A stretch of DNA of 64,000 nt from Flavobacteriaceae bacterium (GTDB lineage: Bacteria > Bacteroidota > Bacteroidia > Flavobacteriales > Flavobacteriaceae), in contig JAPOSZ010000018.1 in the NCBI GenBank assembly GCA_026709415.1, positions 62,001 to 126,000 of the forward strand, written 5' to 3'. Positions 53,312 to 63,800 of this stretch are shown here, piece by piece (within the stretch, counting starts at the first letter, position 1; each line of letters begins with the position of its first letter). The notes under the pieces are model-generated. The model worked only from the letters and a program-made list of their open reading frames with translations, made no database searches and was not told the DNA's origin. The position numbers and the translations under genes were made by a program.

Positions 53312-54178
53312 CTATCGAGACTCCAATGGAATACCTTTAAGTTTAAACTTGATTTTGGAATTTGGTTGTTTTTGTGCCATGATATTGATGGCATCGTCAG
53401 TTAGTTGTAATATTCTAGGATAGCCGCCTGAAGTTTGACAATCCCGCATCAAAACAATCAAATGACCTGAAGGAGTCAATTGAATTGTACCAGGTAGAAC
53501 AGGATTTGATAAAATCGGTTTCAAGTTGTTTTTGATTTTGGGTTCAATTAAATAAGCAATTCGATTGCTAGAGTGTAAAACTTTGAACTCATGATTAAAA
53601 AGGAGTTTTCGTTGTGGTTGGTCTAGGTGTTTAAACTCTTGACCAGCATAAACCTCAATCGATTCATTGGTTAGTATTTGTCGATCGAGTTTGACGTTGA
53701 CTCCTTTGGAATAAGAAACCTTCCCCTCGTTTAGTTCAAAAAACTGATTTTTTTTAATTCGAAAATCCGGTGTGACGCTTCGAGACATGGATCTACTTTT
53801 TAAAAATGGTTTGGTATTGATGCCTCCAGAAATAGCGAGATAGGAGTAATTCCCTATAAAATGATACCCGACTGAAAGAATATCTCCACTGTTGATTTTA
53901 AATGGATTATGGATGGGTACCTCAGTTCGATTATTGACGATAGGAGAAATCAATGCCCCACTGAAACATATATGGGTCGGCTGATGAAATTTTAAAGTTG
54001 GACCAAGTGAAGTGCATTCAAACAAAGCCGTATGGAGTTTATTATCCAAGAGGAGATTGGCAATTTGAGCGGACTGATGGTCCATATAACCAGACTTTGG
54101 GACCCCATTGGAATATAATCCGAACCGACCAGAGTCTTGAATTGAAGTATATATTCCAGGATCTAAAACTTCAATCAT
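53312..54178 (-). CDS. pxpC: 5-oxoprolinase subunit C (KipA/biotin-dependent carboxyltransferase family)
   Basis: PxpC works with PxpA and PxpB to open 5-oxoproline with ATP to glutamate. The 288-residue protein starts MIEVLDPGIYTSIQDSGRFG, typical of the AHS2/KipA domain, and has SGALISPIVNNRTEVP and YSYLAISGGINTKPFL. The end LRDCQTSGGYPRI appears as MRDCQTSGGYPRI. It overlaps the pxpB end by eight bases. The three genes and the transporter form one operon read on the reverse strand. Confidence 0.9.
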   Translation of the reverse strand: MIEVLDPGIYTSIQDSGRFGLYSNGVPKSGYMDHQSAQIANLLLDNKLHTALFECTSLGPTLKFHQPTHICFSGALISPIVNNRTEVPIHNPFKINSGDILSVGYHFIGNYSYLAISGGINTKPFLKSRSMSRSVTPDFRIKKNQFFELNEGKVSYSKGVNVKLDRQILTNESIEVYAGQEFKHLDQPQRKLLFNHEFKVLHSSNRIAYLIEPKIKNNLKPILSNPVLPGTIQLTPSGHLIVLMRDCQTSGGYPRILQLTDDAINIMAQKQPNSKIKFKLKGIPLESR

Positions 54179-54863
54179 GGGAGTAGTTTTTTAATTCTTG
54201 TTGATCTATTGGAAAAAATTCTATCGTATCACCAGGTTGGGGCAGTTTGGTTTCATTATAAGACTGATCAAACAAACGATAAGGGGTGTAACCAATGATA
54301 TTCCAACCGCCTGGACTGTTGACGGAATAAATGCCAGTTTGACTTCCTCCAATGCCAACGGACCCAGCTCCCACTCTTTTTCTTGGATTTTTTCTTCTGG
54401 GAAAATATAAGATTGGATTGAGTCCCCCCAAATAAAAGAAACCAGGTAAAAACCCAATAAAATACACAGTATATTTCACTTTGCTGTGGTATTGAATGAT
54501 TTTTTCAGGCGATAAATTTAATTGTTGAGCCATGTCTTTCAAATCAATAGCATACGGCATTTGATAACAGACCGGAATCTTCCAATTCTGTGGCTTTAAT
54601 TTAAATCGAAGTCGTTTTGTTTTTTCATAAAGCAATTCAATTTCTCGAGTTAGTTCATCAAAATTTAAAATAGGATTTGCAAATTGAATAAGGATACTTG
54701 AAAAACCATGTGACATATCCATAAAATCAATATGCTTTTTCAAAATCTTTTTAAACCTCAAAATGTCAACAAGGATATCATAGGAAATTTTTTCCTCCCA
54801 ATTAATGGTTATGGCCGTTGGAGTAACTGGATAAAAGGAGAGATGAAATTTATTTTTACTCAA
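54171..54863 (-). CDS. pxpB: 5-oxoprolinase subunit B (KipI-type)
   Basis: The 230-residue protein has the AHS1 (allophanate hydrolase subunit 1-like) pattern: ILIQFANPILNFDELTREI, IPVCYQ, YTVYFIGFLPGFFYLGGL and RVGAGSVGIGGSQTGIYS, then SPGGWNIIGYTP. It pairs with PxpC. The start overlaps the pxpA stop by four bases. KipI of Bacillus is a kinase inhibitor relative, but the pxpA neighbour fixes this one as a 5-oxoprolinase subunit. Confidence 0.9.
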   Translation of the reverse strand: MSKNKFHLSFYPVTPTAITINWEEKISYDILVDILRFKKILKKHIDFMDMSHGFSSILIQFANPILNFDELTREIELLYEKTKRLRFKLKPQNWKIPVCYQMPYAIDLKDMAQQLNLSPEKIIQYHSKVKYTVYFIGFLPGFFYLGGLNPILYFPRRKNPRKRVGAGSVGIGGSQTGIYSVNSPGGWNIIGYTPYRLFDQSYNETKLPQPGDTIEFFPIDQQELKNYSHD

Positions 54864-55597
54864 TTGGATGGTTTTAAAGCTTTAAAGTCAACGGCTAACG
54901 ATTGTAATATCATTTCTGCGTTTGGATTGTCTCCGTGGATGCAGTAAGTATCAGCATGAATATCGATAGAGTCCGATTCAACGGTTAACAATTGCTTTTC
55001 GAAAACCATTTGACTTAAGTGAGAATGAATTTTTTGATACTCGGTATAACAACTGCCTTTGATGGATCGATCAACTAATTGATAATTGTTATGATATGCT
55101 CGATCGATGAAGGCTTCTTTCATAATGGGTATTCCAACGGAGTGGAACATGTATTTGGTCTTGGCCATGTAAGGAATGAAGAAATAACTTTTTAATTCAA
55201 AGTCAAAAATAATTTGCATGATCATTTCTGCATAATGTTCATGATGGCTAATCAAGTGATATAATGCCCCATGAGGTTTGATGTGGTGTAATTCTACTTT
55301 TTTGGAATTCAAAATATTGAGAAAAACTTCCAATTGTTTCGTGATAGAGACTTTTAATTTTTCTAAAGGGAGATTCAAGGGTTTACGACCGAAATTCTCC
55401 ACATCTTCAAATGATGGATGAGCGCCTATACCTACATGGTGTTCGATGGCCAAATCCATAACGTGATTCATGGTGTTATGGTTACCGGCGTGACCGCCAC
55501 AAGCAATACTGCAAAGGGATACATAAGGCATTAATTGCCGATCGTTTCCAATACCCTCGCCCATATCAGCATTGATCATAATGTGCTCTGTTGCCAT
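54860..55597 (-). CDS. pxpA: 5-oxoprolinase subunit A (LamB/YcsF family)
   Basis: The 245-residue protein has the YcsF signature NADMGEGIGNDRQLMPYVS, then SIACGGHAGNH, GIGAHPSFEDVENFGR and KPHGALYH, with CIHGDNPNAE near the end. It is the hydrolase part of the PxpABC complex that removes 5-oxoproline formed from glutamine or glutathione-type compounds. The ATG is placed directly after the transporter stop. Confidence 0.93.
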   Translation of the reverse strand: MATEHIMINADMGEGIGNDRQLMPYVSLCSIACGGHAGNHNTMNHVMDLAIEHHVGIGAHPSFEDVENFGRKPLNLPLEKLKVSITKQLEVFLNILNSKKVELHHIKPHGALYHLISHHEHYAEMIMQIIFDFELKSYFFIPYMAKTKYMFHSVGIPIMKEAFIDRAYHNNYQLVDRSIKGSCYTEYQKIHSHLSQMVFEKQLLTVESDSIDIHADTYCIHGDNPNAEMILQSLAVDFKALKPSN

Positions 55598-56824
55598 TTA
55601 TAGGAACTGAAAAACGCTCAAAATACTCTTCAGACTCAGCAAAGTGGTTAATAATAATATCAGAATGCCAATCAGATTTTGAATTCGAGAATTGACATAT
55701 GACCCCAATAAATCACTTCGGTTGATGATGATGAGTATCATTCCCACGATGATTGGAAGCAAAACACCATTGGCAACTTGGGCAAATTTGATGACCTGAA
55801 TCAATTGAAAATCCAAGGATGAAACAATGACCCCAAACGCTAAGACGATTAAGAATACGAATCTAAAGGGTTTTGATGTCAATGAACTTTTCCAACCAAA
55901 ACAATTACAAGTCACAAAAGCAGCTGCCAGTGGTGCCGTCATGGCGCTGGTGAGTCCTGCTGCAAACAATCCGAAGCCAATCAGCGTCTTGGCATGCATT
56001 CCTAAAAGAGGTTCAAGACCAATGGCCAAATCACTAGCATCATGGATGGAAGTTAAATTGGAACCAGCCGCCGTGATCATGATGGATAGTGAGATGATCC
56101 CTCCGATAGAAACTGAAATCATCAGATCCCAAATTCCATGGGTAAGGTTTTTTGGATTGTTCCATTTTTTCTTAGACAAATGAGCATGTAAAAAAAGATT
56201 ATAAGGAACAACTGTTGTGCCAATCAAACCAATAACGGTCAATAAACTACCTTGAGGAACTTGAGGAATAAATAAGCCATAGAGCAATTCTTTGATTGGG
56301 GGCATCAAAACAATGGTGGAAACCATAAAGGATAAACTCATCAGGAGGACGACACAAATCAAAACACGCTCAATTATCCGATAATTGCCAACGTAAAATA
56401 GAGCCATGGCAACAATTCCGACGACGAGTGGATAGAGGTTGAGTTTTAATGAATCCATGCTCAGATAACAATGACTGAATATGGTTTCTAATCCTAATAC
56501 AGCTCCTGAAATATTTCCAGCTTGGTAGACTGAATTGCCCATAACAATCGCCGAAATGGTTAAAAAGATGAGAATGACTTTTAACCCCTTTGGGTTGATT
56601 TTATTTCGGATGATTTCACCCATGCTCGATTGAGAAACAACCCCAATGCGCATCACCATTTCTTGCAGAAAGATCGTGGCAGCAATAGCCACAAGGATCG
56701 TCCATAGCAATTGATAGCCAAATGAAACCCCAGCAATAGAGCAGAGAGTCACGGTACCTGGGCCTATAAAAGCGGCTGTAATTAATGTGGCGGGACCTAG
56801 GTTTTTAAAAATATGATTCAACAA
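55598..56824 (-). CDS. NRAMP-related transporter lacking the metal-binding motifs
   Basis: The 408-residue protein has eleven or so membrane helices and the overall NRAMP sequence pattern (ITAAFIGPGT, GYQLLWTILVAIAATIFLQEM, PYNLFLHAH). In metal-transporting NRAMPs, helix 1 has DPGN and helix 6 has MPH, which bind the divalent ion. Here these are GPGT (21-24) and VPY (206-208), so classic manganese or iron transport is unlikely. It starts the pxp operon, so it may import 5-oxoproline or a related organic acid; this is inference from position. The stop abuts the pxpA start. Confidence 0.82.
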   Translation of the reverse strand: MLNHIFKNLGPATLITAAFIGPGTVTLCSIAGVSFGYQLLWTILVAIAATIFLQEMVMRIGVVSQSSMGEIIRNKINPKGLKVILIFLTISAIVMGNSVYQAGNISGAVLGLETIFSHCYLSMDSLKLNLYPLVVGIVAMALFYVGNYRIIERVLICVVLLMSLSFMVSTIVLMPPIKELLYGLFIPQVPQGSLLTVIGLIGTTVVPYNLFLHAHLSKKKWNNPKNLTHGIWDLMISVSIGGIISLSIMITAAGSNLTSIHDASDLAIGLEPLLGMHAKTLIGFGLFAAGLTSAMTAPLAAAFVTCNCFGWKSSLTSKPFRFVFLIVLAFGVIVSSLDFQLIQVIKFAQVANGVLLPIIVGMILIIINRSDLLGSYVNSRIQNLIGILILLLTTLLSLKSILSVFQFL

Positions 56825-56872
56825 CGTATTGAATGGGATTTGATAATTTTAAACTTCAATTAACTCAAAGTA

Positions 56873-58324
56873 ATGATACAAAATTCACATTTATACAAAA
56901 CAAAAGCTTATATCAATGGTGATTTTATTGCTGCATCAAACCAAAAAGAATTTCCCGTGTATAATCCTTCAAATCAGGAGCTTATTGCGCATGTGGTTTA
57001 TGGCGATACCATACTTGCAGAAAAAGCTATCGAATCAGCTCAAAAAGCTCTCAATCCTTGGAAATCATTATCAGGAATTGAGCGATCCAATATCCTAAGA
57101 AAATGGTTTGAGTTGCATTTAAAATACATCGATGAGCTGGCGGAAATATTAACGCTTGAGCAAGGAAAGCCTTTTCATGAAGCCAAAGGAGAAATCCATT
57201 ATGGAGCTTCCTTTATTGAGTGGTTTGCTGAAGAAGCCAAAAGAGTGTATGGAGATGTTATTCCAGGACACCTACCTGACAAAAGAATTGTGGTGATCAA
57301 ACAACCGATAGGGGTCGTGGCAGCCATTACGCCTTGGAATTTCCCAAATGCGATGATTACCCGTAAAGTAGCTCCCGCTTTAGCAGCTGGATGTACTGTC
57401 ATTGTTAAGCCCTCTGAATTAACACCTCTTTCGGCATTATCCTTAGGACAGTTAGCCAATGAAGCAGGTTTTCCAAAAGGGGTATTTAATGTCATTCCAA
57501 CTCTTGATGCTCAACAAATCGGAGAGACCCTTTGCCAAAGTCCCATCATCAAAAAACTATCCTTTACAGGGTCCACTCAAGTCGGAAAATTATTGATGCA
57601 ACAAAGTGCATCTACGGTGAAAAAACTCTCTTTGGAATTAGGAGGTAATGCCCCTTTTATTGTATTTGAAGATGCCGATATTGACCAAGCCGTAGAAGCC
57701 GCTATGACCTCAAAATTTAGAAATGCCGGACAGACTTGCGTTTGTGCTAACCGAATTTTTGTTCACAGTGATGTATATCAAGAGTTTTCCAAAAAATTGA
57801 TTCAAAAAGTTGAAGAGTTAAAAATCGGTGACGGATTTGAGCCTGATGTGGACGTAGGGCCACTCATCAATCAAGAAGCTATTGAATTCATCGATGATTT
57901 GATTGAAGACGCTTTGGACAATGGCGCTCAAATTTTCAGAAGCCCCCAGGTTAAAAGAAAGAAAAAAAGTCTCTTTTATGAGCCCATCGTATTAACGGAT
58001 GTCACTTCAAACATGAAGATATTTCACAATGAAATATTTGGTCCCGTTGCCCCTTTATTCCAGTTTTCAAGTGAAAAAGAAGTGATAGAATTAGCCAATA
58101 ATACACCTTATGGACTGGCTTCTTATTTTTTCGGAAAAGATCATTCAAAAATTTGGCGAGTTAGTGAGCAGTTGGAATATGGTATGATCGGGATTAATAC
58201 AGGGATGATTTCAACCGCCGTCGCTCCTTTTGGAGGCATCAAACAAAGTGGCTTTGGAAAAGAAGGCTCAAAATATGGTGTTGAAGATTATATCATCACT
58301 AAATATCTTTCTTGGTCTGTCTAA
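56873..58324 (+). CDS. gabD: NAD(P)-dependent succinate-semialdehyde dehydrogenase
   Basis: The enzyme oxidises succinate semialdehyde (or a related semialdehyde) to the acid. The 483-residue aldehyde dehydrogenase has PWNFPNAMITRKVAPALAAGC, SFTGSTQVGKLL, LELGGNAPFIVFEDAD with the catalytic Glu, and NAGQTCVCANR with Cys289 and a second Cys291, the pair characteristic of GabD. The ending VAPFGGIKQSGFGKEGSKYG is canonical. It diverges from the pxp operon across 48 bases, and glutamate or GABA catabolism may link the two. Confidence 0.93.
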   Translation: MIQNSHLYKTKAYINGDFIAASNQKEFPVYNPSNQELIAHVVYGDTILAEKAIESAQKALNPWKSLSGIERSNILRKWFELHLKYIDELAEILTLEQGKPFHEAKGEIHYGASFIEWFAEEAKRVYGDVIPGHLPDKRIVVIKQPIGVVAAITPWNFPNAMITRKVAPALAAGCTVIVKPSELTPLSALSLGQLANEAGFPKGVFNVIPTLDAQQIGETLCQSPIIKKLSFTGSTQVGKLLMQQSASTVKKLSLELGGNAPFIVFEDADIDQAVEAAMTSKFRNAGQTCVCANRIFVHSDVYQEFSKKLIQKVEELKIGDGFEPDVDVGPLINQEAIEFIDDLIEDALDNGAQIFRSPQVKRKKKSLFYEPIVLTDVTSNMKIFHNEIFGPVAPLFQFSSEKEVIELANNTPYGLASYFFGKDHSKIWRVSEQLEYGMIGINTGMISTAVAPFGGIKQSGFGKEGSKYGVEDYIITKYLSWSV

Positions 58325-58706
58325 CCCCATATTTTAATTGATCAATAAGGCATTCAATAGGACTGGGTTTAAAAGGAAAATAACGGTCATGTCACATTTT
58401 GAAATGATGAATAATAACCGTTTTGAATTGCAAAAATATCTTCACGGAACTTTCTTAACTCTTTGAGGGGTTCCTTCAAAAGAGTTTTAAAAAGAAAAAA
58501 GCAGCAAGGGTAGTAGAACATTGTGAATTGTTTGATTAAAAAAAATCAAACTCATTTGTAAAACACATTTTTCTCTTTTATCGCACGAAAAAATAGAAGA
58601 AATTTTATTTTTTGATACTTAATATGACTATTTCATAAAAAATGATAAAAATTTTAGAACAGAAATAATTAATTTAGTCATACATCAAAAAAGCCATTTT
58701 AGATTC
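58325..58706. other. gene-free stretch between gabD and the sigma factor
   Basis: No gene is visible. A hairpin at 58457-58486 is a candidate gabD terminator, although it lies 130 bases downstream. The region 58490-58700 is extremely AT-rich and presumably holds the sigma-factor promoter, but no clear TAnnTTTG box is seen. Confidence 0.5.
58457..58486 (+). terminator. candidate intrinsic terminator after gabD
   Basis: AACTCTTTGA at 58457-58466 pairs with TCAAAAGAGTT at 58476-58486 with one bulged base. The distal arm ends in a short T run (GTTTT). It may end transcription from gabD. Confidence 0.35.
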
Positions 58707-59261
58707 GTGAAAACCCCCAAAAAAGTGAATATAAAGTTGTTGGTCTTGGAACTAAAAGGGGGGAACGAAAAGGCCTTTAAGGCCCTTTATCAACACTTTC
58801 ATATGAAGTTATATCACTACATTCTTCAGTATGTCAAATCTGTTCATGTCGCTGAAGAGTTGGTCCAAGAAGCCTTTATTAAAATATGGTTAAAAAGATC
58901 TGAATTAAATGAACAAAAAGATTTTCCTTCTTTTTTATTTGTGATGACTCGCAATATGATTTATGATCATTTACGCCAATTAGCTAGTCGAAGTAAACTG
59001 CATAAAACATACTTTGAGTTTCAAGAGCTATTAACCAATAAAACCTCTGATGATGTTCAATTAAAAGAATATGAAGGGTTTTTGGACAACATTGTCCAAA
59101 AACTATCGAAGCAAAAACAGAAAATCTATATCCTAAACACAAAAGAGGGTAAAAACGATCAAGAAATAGCTAAAATCTTAGGTATCAGCTCCAAAACGGT
59201 AAAAAACAACCTTTGGGAAATATTTAAAGTCATTAAAGAGCAGCTTCGCCCCATTATCTGA
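58707..59261 (+). CDS. ECF-type RNA polymerase sigma factor
   Basis: The 184-residue protein has ECF region 2 (GNEKAFKALYQHFH, VAEELVQEAFIKIWLKR, FLFVMTRNMIYDHLR) and region 4 (LSKQKQKIYILNTKEGKNDQ split around the turn, EIAKILGISSKTVKNNL). The start is GTG at 58707. It is followed after about 170 bases by a FecR-type anti-sigma gene and then a SusC receptor, the usual Bacteroidota order for a nutrient-responsive transport locus. It is released when the receptor binds its substrate. Confidence 0.9.
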   Translation: MKTPKKVNIKLLVLELKGGNEKAFKALYQHFHMKLYHYILQYVKSVHVAEELVQEAFIKIWLKRSELNEQKDFPSFLFVMTRNMIYDHLRQLASRSKLHKTYFEFQELLTNKTSDDVQLKEYEGFLDNIVQKLSKQKQKIYILNTKEGKNDQEIAKILGISSKTVKNNLWEIFKVIKEQLRPII

Positions 59262-59430
59262 GACAGAATTCAGACTGAATTTGCTACCTAAATTAGACTT
59301 TGGATGACGATCATTCTTCTAATTCGATCATTGAAATATTAAAATTTCAGCCTAATCGGGAAATTTCCTTTTGAGAAACGTATTTAAAGTATAAAGTCAG
59401 TGGACACTGAACGAAAGTTGTTACAATAAA

Positions 59431-60600
59431 ATGTCTGAATCACAAATTAAGGATTTACTTTTTAAGTATATGAGCAATACCATATCGAAAGATGAACTTG
59501 ATCTGTTGGAAGGTTTGCTTGAAGAAAAAAAGGCGGAAGATGAAATAAAAGATGCTTTGGATAAACACTGGAAATTATGGACTGAAAAAGAACAAACACG
59601 GGATAGCATATTACCAAAGGATTTATTTAACCAAATACTAAGTAAGGCCAAAGTCACTGAAAAAAAGAAAGTAGTCAAAAAATTTAGCTGGTCCCCTTGG
59701 TCAAGAATAGCAGCCATTTTTGTTGGTATCATCGCCTTAGCAGGGTTTGTATATCTTCAGTTAAACATGGAAGAAACTTTAATCATCCCTGATGATAAAA
59801 TCACCTTGGAACTTGAAGATGGAACGATTGAAATCATCGAAGAAGACGGAACCTCAACTATATTGGGCAGAAATGGAAATACCATTGGAAACCACATTGG
59901 GAATCAATTGGTATATACTTCTAATCAACAATCAAAAGATTTAGTCTACAATACGCTTCAAGTACCCTATGGAAAAAGGTTTGAATTAACCCTTTCAGAT
60001 GGCACATTGATTCATTTAAACTCGGGGACGACCTTAAAATATCCTATTGAATTTATCGCAGAAAAAGGAATAAGACGAGTGTTTTTAAAAGGAGAGGCCT
60101 TTTTTATTGTTGCTGAAGATGCGTCTTTGCCTTTTGTAGTCAATACCGATGGTATTCATGTGAAAGCATTGGGTACCGAATTTAATGTTTCAGCCTTTTC
60201 TGATAATCCAACGACAGATGTTGTATTGGTTGAAGGATCGGTTCAATTGGATATAAATTCTGATTCAGTTGCCCCGTCTTCACTGATTTTATCTCCAGGA
60301 TATAAGGCACAGTGGAGTCGAGAATTAGATACGGAATTTCAAGTTGAAAAGGTCAATACGCTTCAACATATTTCTTGGATTAATGGGGAACTACTGTTTC
60401 GGAAAAGTTCTTTAGAAAACATGCTTAAAACTTTTGAACGTCACTACAACATCGCTATTGTTAATCACAATGAAGATTTAAATGGTGTTTTGTTGAATGC
60501 CAGTTTTAAAAAAGAACCGATTGAGTATATCCTAACCTATTTGGATGATGTGCTGGGTTTAGATTATCAAATCAAAGACAATACGGTTGTTATCAATTAG
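59431..60600 (+). CDS. FecR-family anti-sigma factor
   Basis: The 389-residue protein has an N-terminal cytoplasmic part (FKYMSNTISKDELDLLEGL), a single membrane helix near 91-108 (IAAIFVGIIALAGFVYLQ) and a periplasmic FecR domain: LQVPYGKRFELTLSDGT, LNSGTTLKYPIEF, VFLKGEAFFIVA, ALGTEFNVSAF, then the DUF4974-like end (SLENMLKTFERHYNIA, YQIKDNTVVI). It transmits the receptor signal to the sigma factor upstream. Length and order are typical. Confidence 0.93.
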   Translation: MSESQIKDLLFKYMSNTISKDELDLLEGLLEEKKAEDEIKDALDKHWKLWTEKEQTRDSILPKDLFNQILSKAKVTEKKKVVKKFSWSPWSRIAAIFVGIIALAGFVYLQLNMEETLIIPDDKITLELEDGTIEIIEEDGTSTILGRNGNTIGNHIGNQLVYTSNQQSKDLVYNTLQVPYGKRFELTLSDGTLIHLNSGTTLKYPIEFIAEKGIRRVFLKGEAFFIVAEDASLPFVVNTDGIHVKALGTEFNVSAFSDNPTTDVVLVEGSVQLDINSDSVAPSSLILSPGYKAQWSRELDTEFQVEKVNTLQHISWINGELLFRKSSLENMLKTFERHYNIAIVNHNEDLNGVLLNASFKKEPIEYILTYLDDVLGLDYQIKDNTVVIN

Positions 60601-60839
60601 ACGAAGACTGGAAACAGATATCATACGAAACAGACCGTGAAAAAAACATTCTATGTAGCATTATTTCTATCTCATTTGGTAGAGCGAGGTGTTCTTGTTT
60701 TGTCCTACCCTCCTAAACTGAAGTGTTCTATGGAAATTTCAACTTCCAAAGTATGGTGGGGTCGAAAAATCAGCAGATGAAAGAGGACATTTCCTGATGA
60801 AAACATGGATCAGACAATTAAAAATTACAAAATCTATTT

Positions 60840-63800
60840 ATGAATATGAAAAAATATTTGCAATCAGATGTCATTCAATGGTTGAAAATTAAACTAGATT
60901 TAAAAATGAAAATCACCGCTGTATTCGTTTTAGCCATCATGTTTAATATTCAAGCGAATAGCACCTATTCTCAAAAGACTAAAATAAGTCTTTATTACCA
61001 AGATATTTCAACTGAAAACATCTTGGATGTGATTGAACAAACTACTGATTTTAGGTTTGTTTATAAGCTCAAGGATGTGAATCTTCAGCGAAGACTTTCC
61101 ATCCATGTTATAGAAAAGCCGATAACAGAAGTGTTGTCTATTCTTTTTGATGGCACCGATACGGGTTATAAAATCCGGAGATCTCAAGTCATGTTAAAAA
61201 AAGGAAAGCCAGCAAAACCAAAAGTTGCAAAAACGGTTGAAGCCGTCGTAGAAGACCTTCAACAGTCGGTCAGTGGTAGTGTTACCAACCAGGACGGGGA
61301 GCCTTTACCAGGAGCAAGCGTTGTGGAAAAGGGAACTAACAATGGCACGCAAACCGATTTTGATGGAAACTTTACTTTGACATTGAGTAGCGATTCTTCC
61401 GTGATCCTTGTTTCTTACATCGGTTATAAAACACAAGAAGTCAATATAACGGAAGATCAAACGCCAACGATAACTTTAGAAGATGATGCGGCGGCTTTAG
61501 ATGTCGTTGTTGTCACTGCGATTGGTATTGAACGAAGTAAGAGAGCACTAGGCTATTCCGTGGAAGAGGTTCAAGGTGAAGAAATCGCCAATTCAGGCAG
61601 TTCCAATGTTTTAACTTCATTACAGGGCAAAGGAGCCGGTATCTCGATTACGAATACGAGTTCCGGTGTTACAGGATCAACTGAAATTGTTTTAAGAGGA
61701 GGCTCTTCTTTGACAGGGTCTAACGGAGCTCTGATTGTTGTCGATGGGGTGCCATTTTCTAATAGATCATTAAGGAACGGTGGAGATTTAAATGTTGATT
61801 TTGGTAGTGGAATTGCAGATTTAAATGCTCAAGATATCGAATCGATATCGGTCTTAAAAGGGGCCAATGCTGCCGCACTATACGGCTCTCGTGCTCTTAA
61901 TGGCGTTGTGATGATCACGACAAAAAGAGGGCAATTAGGAGAACCTCAATTTTCGTTTTCTTCTCAATTAAAATTCACGGAGATCATGTATTTCCCAGAA
62001 TTGCAAAATGAATATGGAGCGGGTCATGGAAATGTTAATGTTTTTGGAATACTTAAAGATGATAATGGTCAACTGTATACGGGTGCCGATACGAATTATG
62101 ATGAAAAATCATGGGGACCAAAGTTGAATCAAGGACTGATGGTTCGACGGGATTGGTTACGAGATCGTCCCATACTTCCTTGGGTATCCCATGGTGAACC
62201 ATGGAAAGATTTTTTTCAGACATCTTTAACCAATATTCAAAATTTGAACATCACCGGCGGAACCGAAGCATTAAACTATTATTTGTCCTTTTTGTATGAA
62301 GATGCGGAAGATGTACAACCTGAATCCACTCAAGATCGATACAATTTAACGCTTCGATTAGGCTCTCAAATCAATGAAAATGTTGGTCTTGAAGGAAGAT
62401 TATCCTATACCTATTCACAAACCCATAATCGACTGAATGTAGGAAGTAGGGAAAGTGTTTATTATACGCTTCTCCAGATGCCTCGAAGCATCTCATTGGA
62501 TTTCCTCACACCACACCGATATCCTTTTTCAGGAAAAGAATATTCTTTTGGTTTCTTTAGAGATGGCAATAAAGTCGCTTGGAACAGAAGTAGAAATAAT
62601 CCCTATTGGACCGTTTACGAAGATCCCAATGATGATAAAACCAAAAGACTCATCGGATTTACCAAGTTGAATCTGAACTTAATTGATGATCTCGATGGAC
62701 TTGGAAAGTTGACAGCGTTTGCCAGAATAGGATGGGATAATAGTGAAGTGGATTTTAAAACCATACGTGGCCGATCAGAAGCATACACTAAGGGTAATTT
62801 GAGTGTCACCAAAAACTCATACCTTGAACTAAACACTGATTTTTATATTACCTATCAAAAATCGTTAGGCGATTTAGGATTGACGGCAAACTTTGGGGGT
62901 AATCGAAGATATAACGAGACAGACTTACGACGGGTTTGGGGTTGGAATTTTCTAACCGATGAAAGAGTTAGTTCGAATAATTTGGAAAATAGGGAATTTG
63001 CTTCAAGTACCAATAAGCAAGCTTTGAATTCGCTTTATGGAGGGGTCCAATTTGCCTATAAGAATTATTTATTCTTGGACATTACTGGTCGAAATGATTG
63101 GAGTTCCACTTTACCCCTCGAAAACAATTCTTTCTTTTATCCCTCGGCCAGTTTAGGATTCGTAGTCACCGATGCATTGAAAGGATGGAATTCAAATATT
63201 TTGCAGTATGCTAAGTTAAGGGCATCCTATGCGGAAGTAGGGAATGATCTAGGCATTTATCGGATCAATACCTATTACAATTATGGTACGGATGGCCAGG
63301 GTCGATTACAAGCCACGGTACAAAACTCGGTTGGTAATCAAAATATTGAAGCTGAGGTCAATAAATCTTTAGAATTTGGCGCTGATTTGAGGTTTTTAGA
63401 AAACAGAATCGGATTGGATGTTACATGGTACCAATCGGCTACTGAAAATCAAATCATTGATAATTATCCACAAGCGATCTCTACTGGATTTACTAACTTG
63501 CTGTATAACGTTGGAAAGATTTCTAATACCGGTATTGAGGTTTCTTTGTTCACGAGCCCCATCAGAACTGAAAATTTGAACTGGGATTTAACGCTGAATT
63601 ATGCAACTAATGAAATGGTTCTTGAAGAATTGAATTTACCAGGAGAAGCTTATTTCAGAATAGAAGATCATATCGAATATAGTGCTAGGGCTTATGTGGG
63701 AGAAAAATTTGGAGATATTTATGGCTACCGGTATTTAAGGGATAATGAAGGAACCGTGATTGTCAATGAACAAGGTTATCCCATCATTGACAATTTAAAA

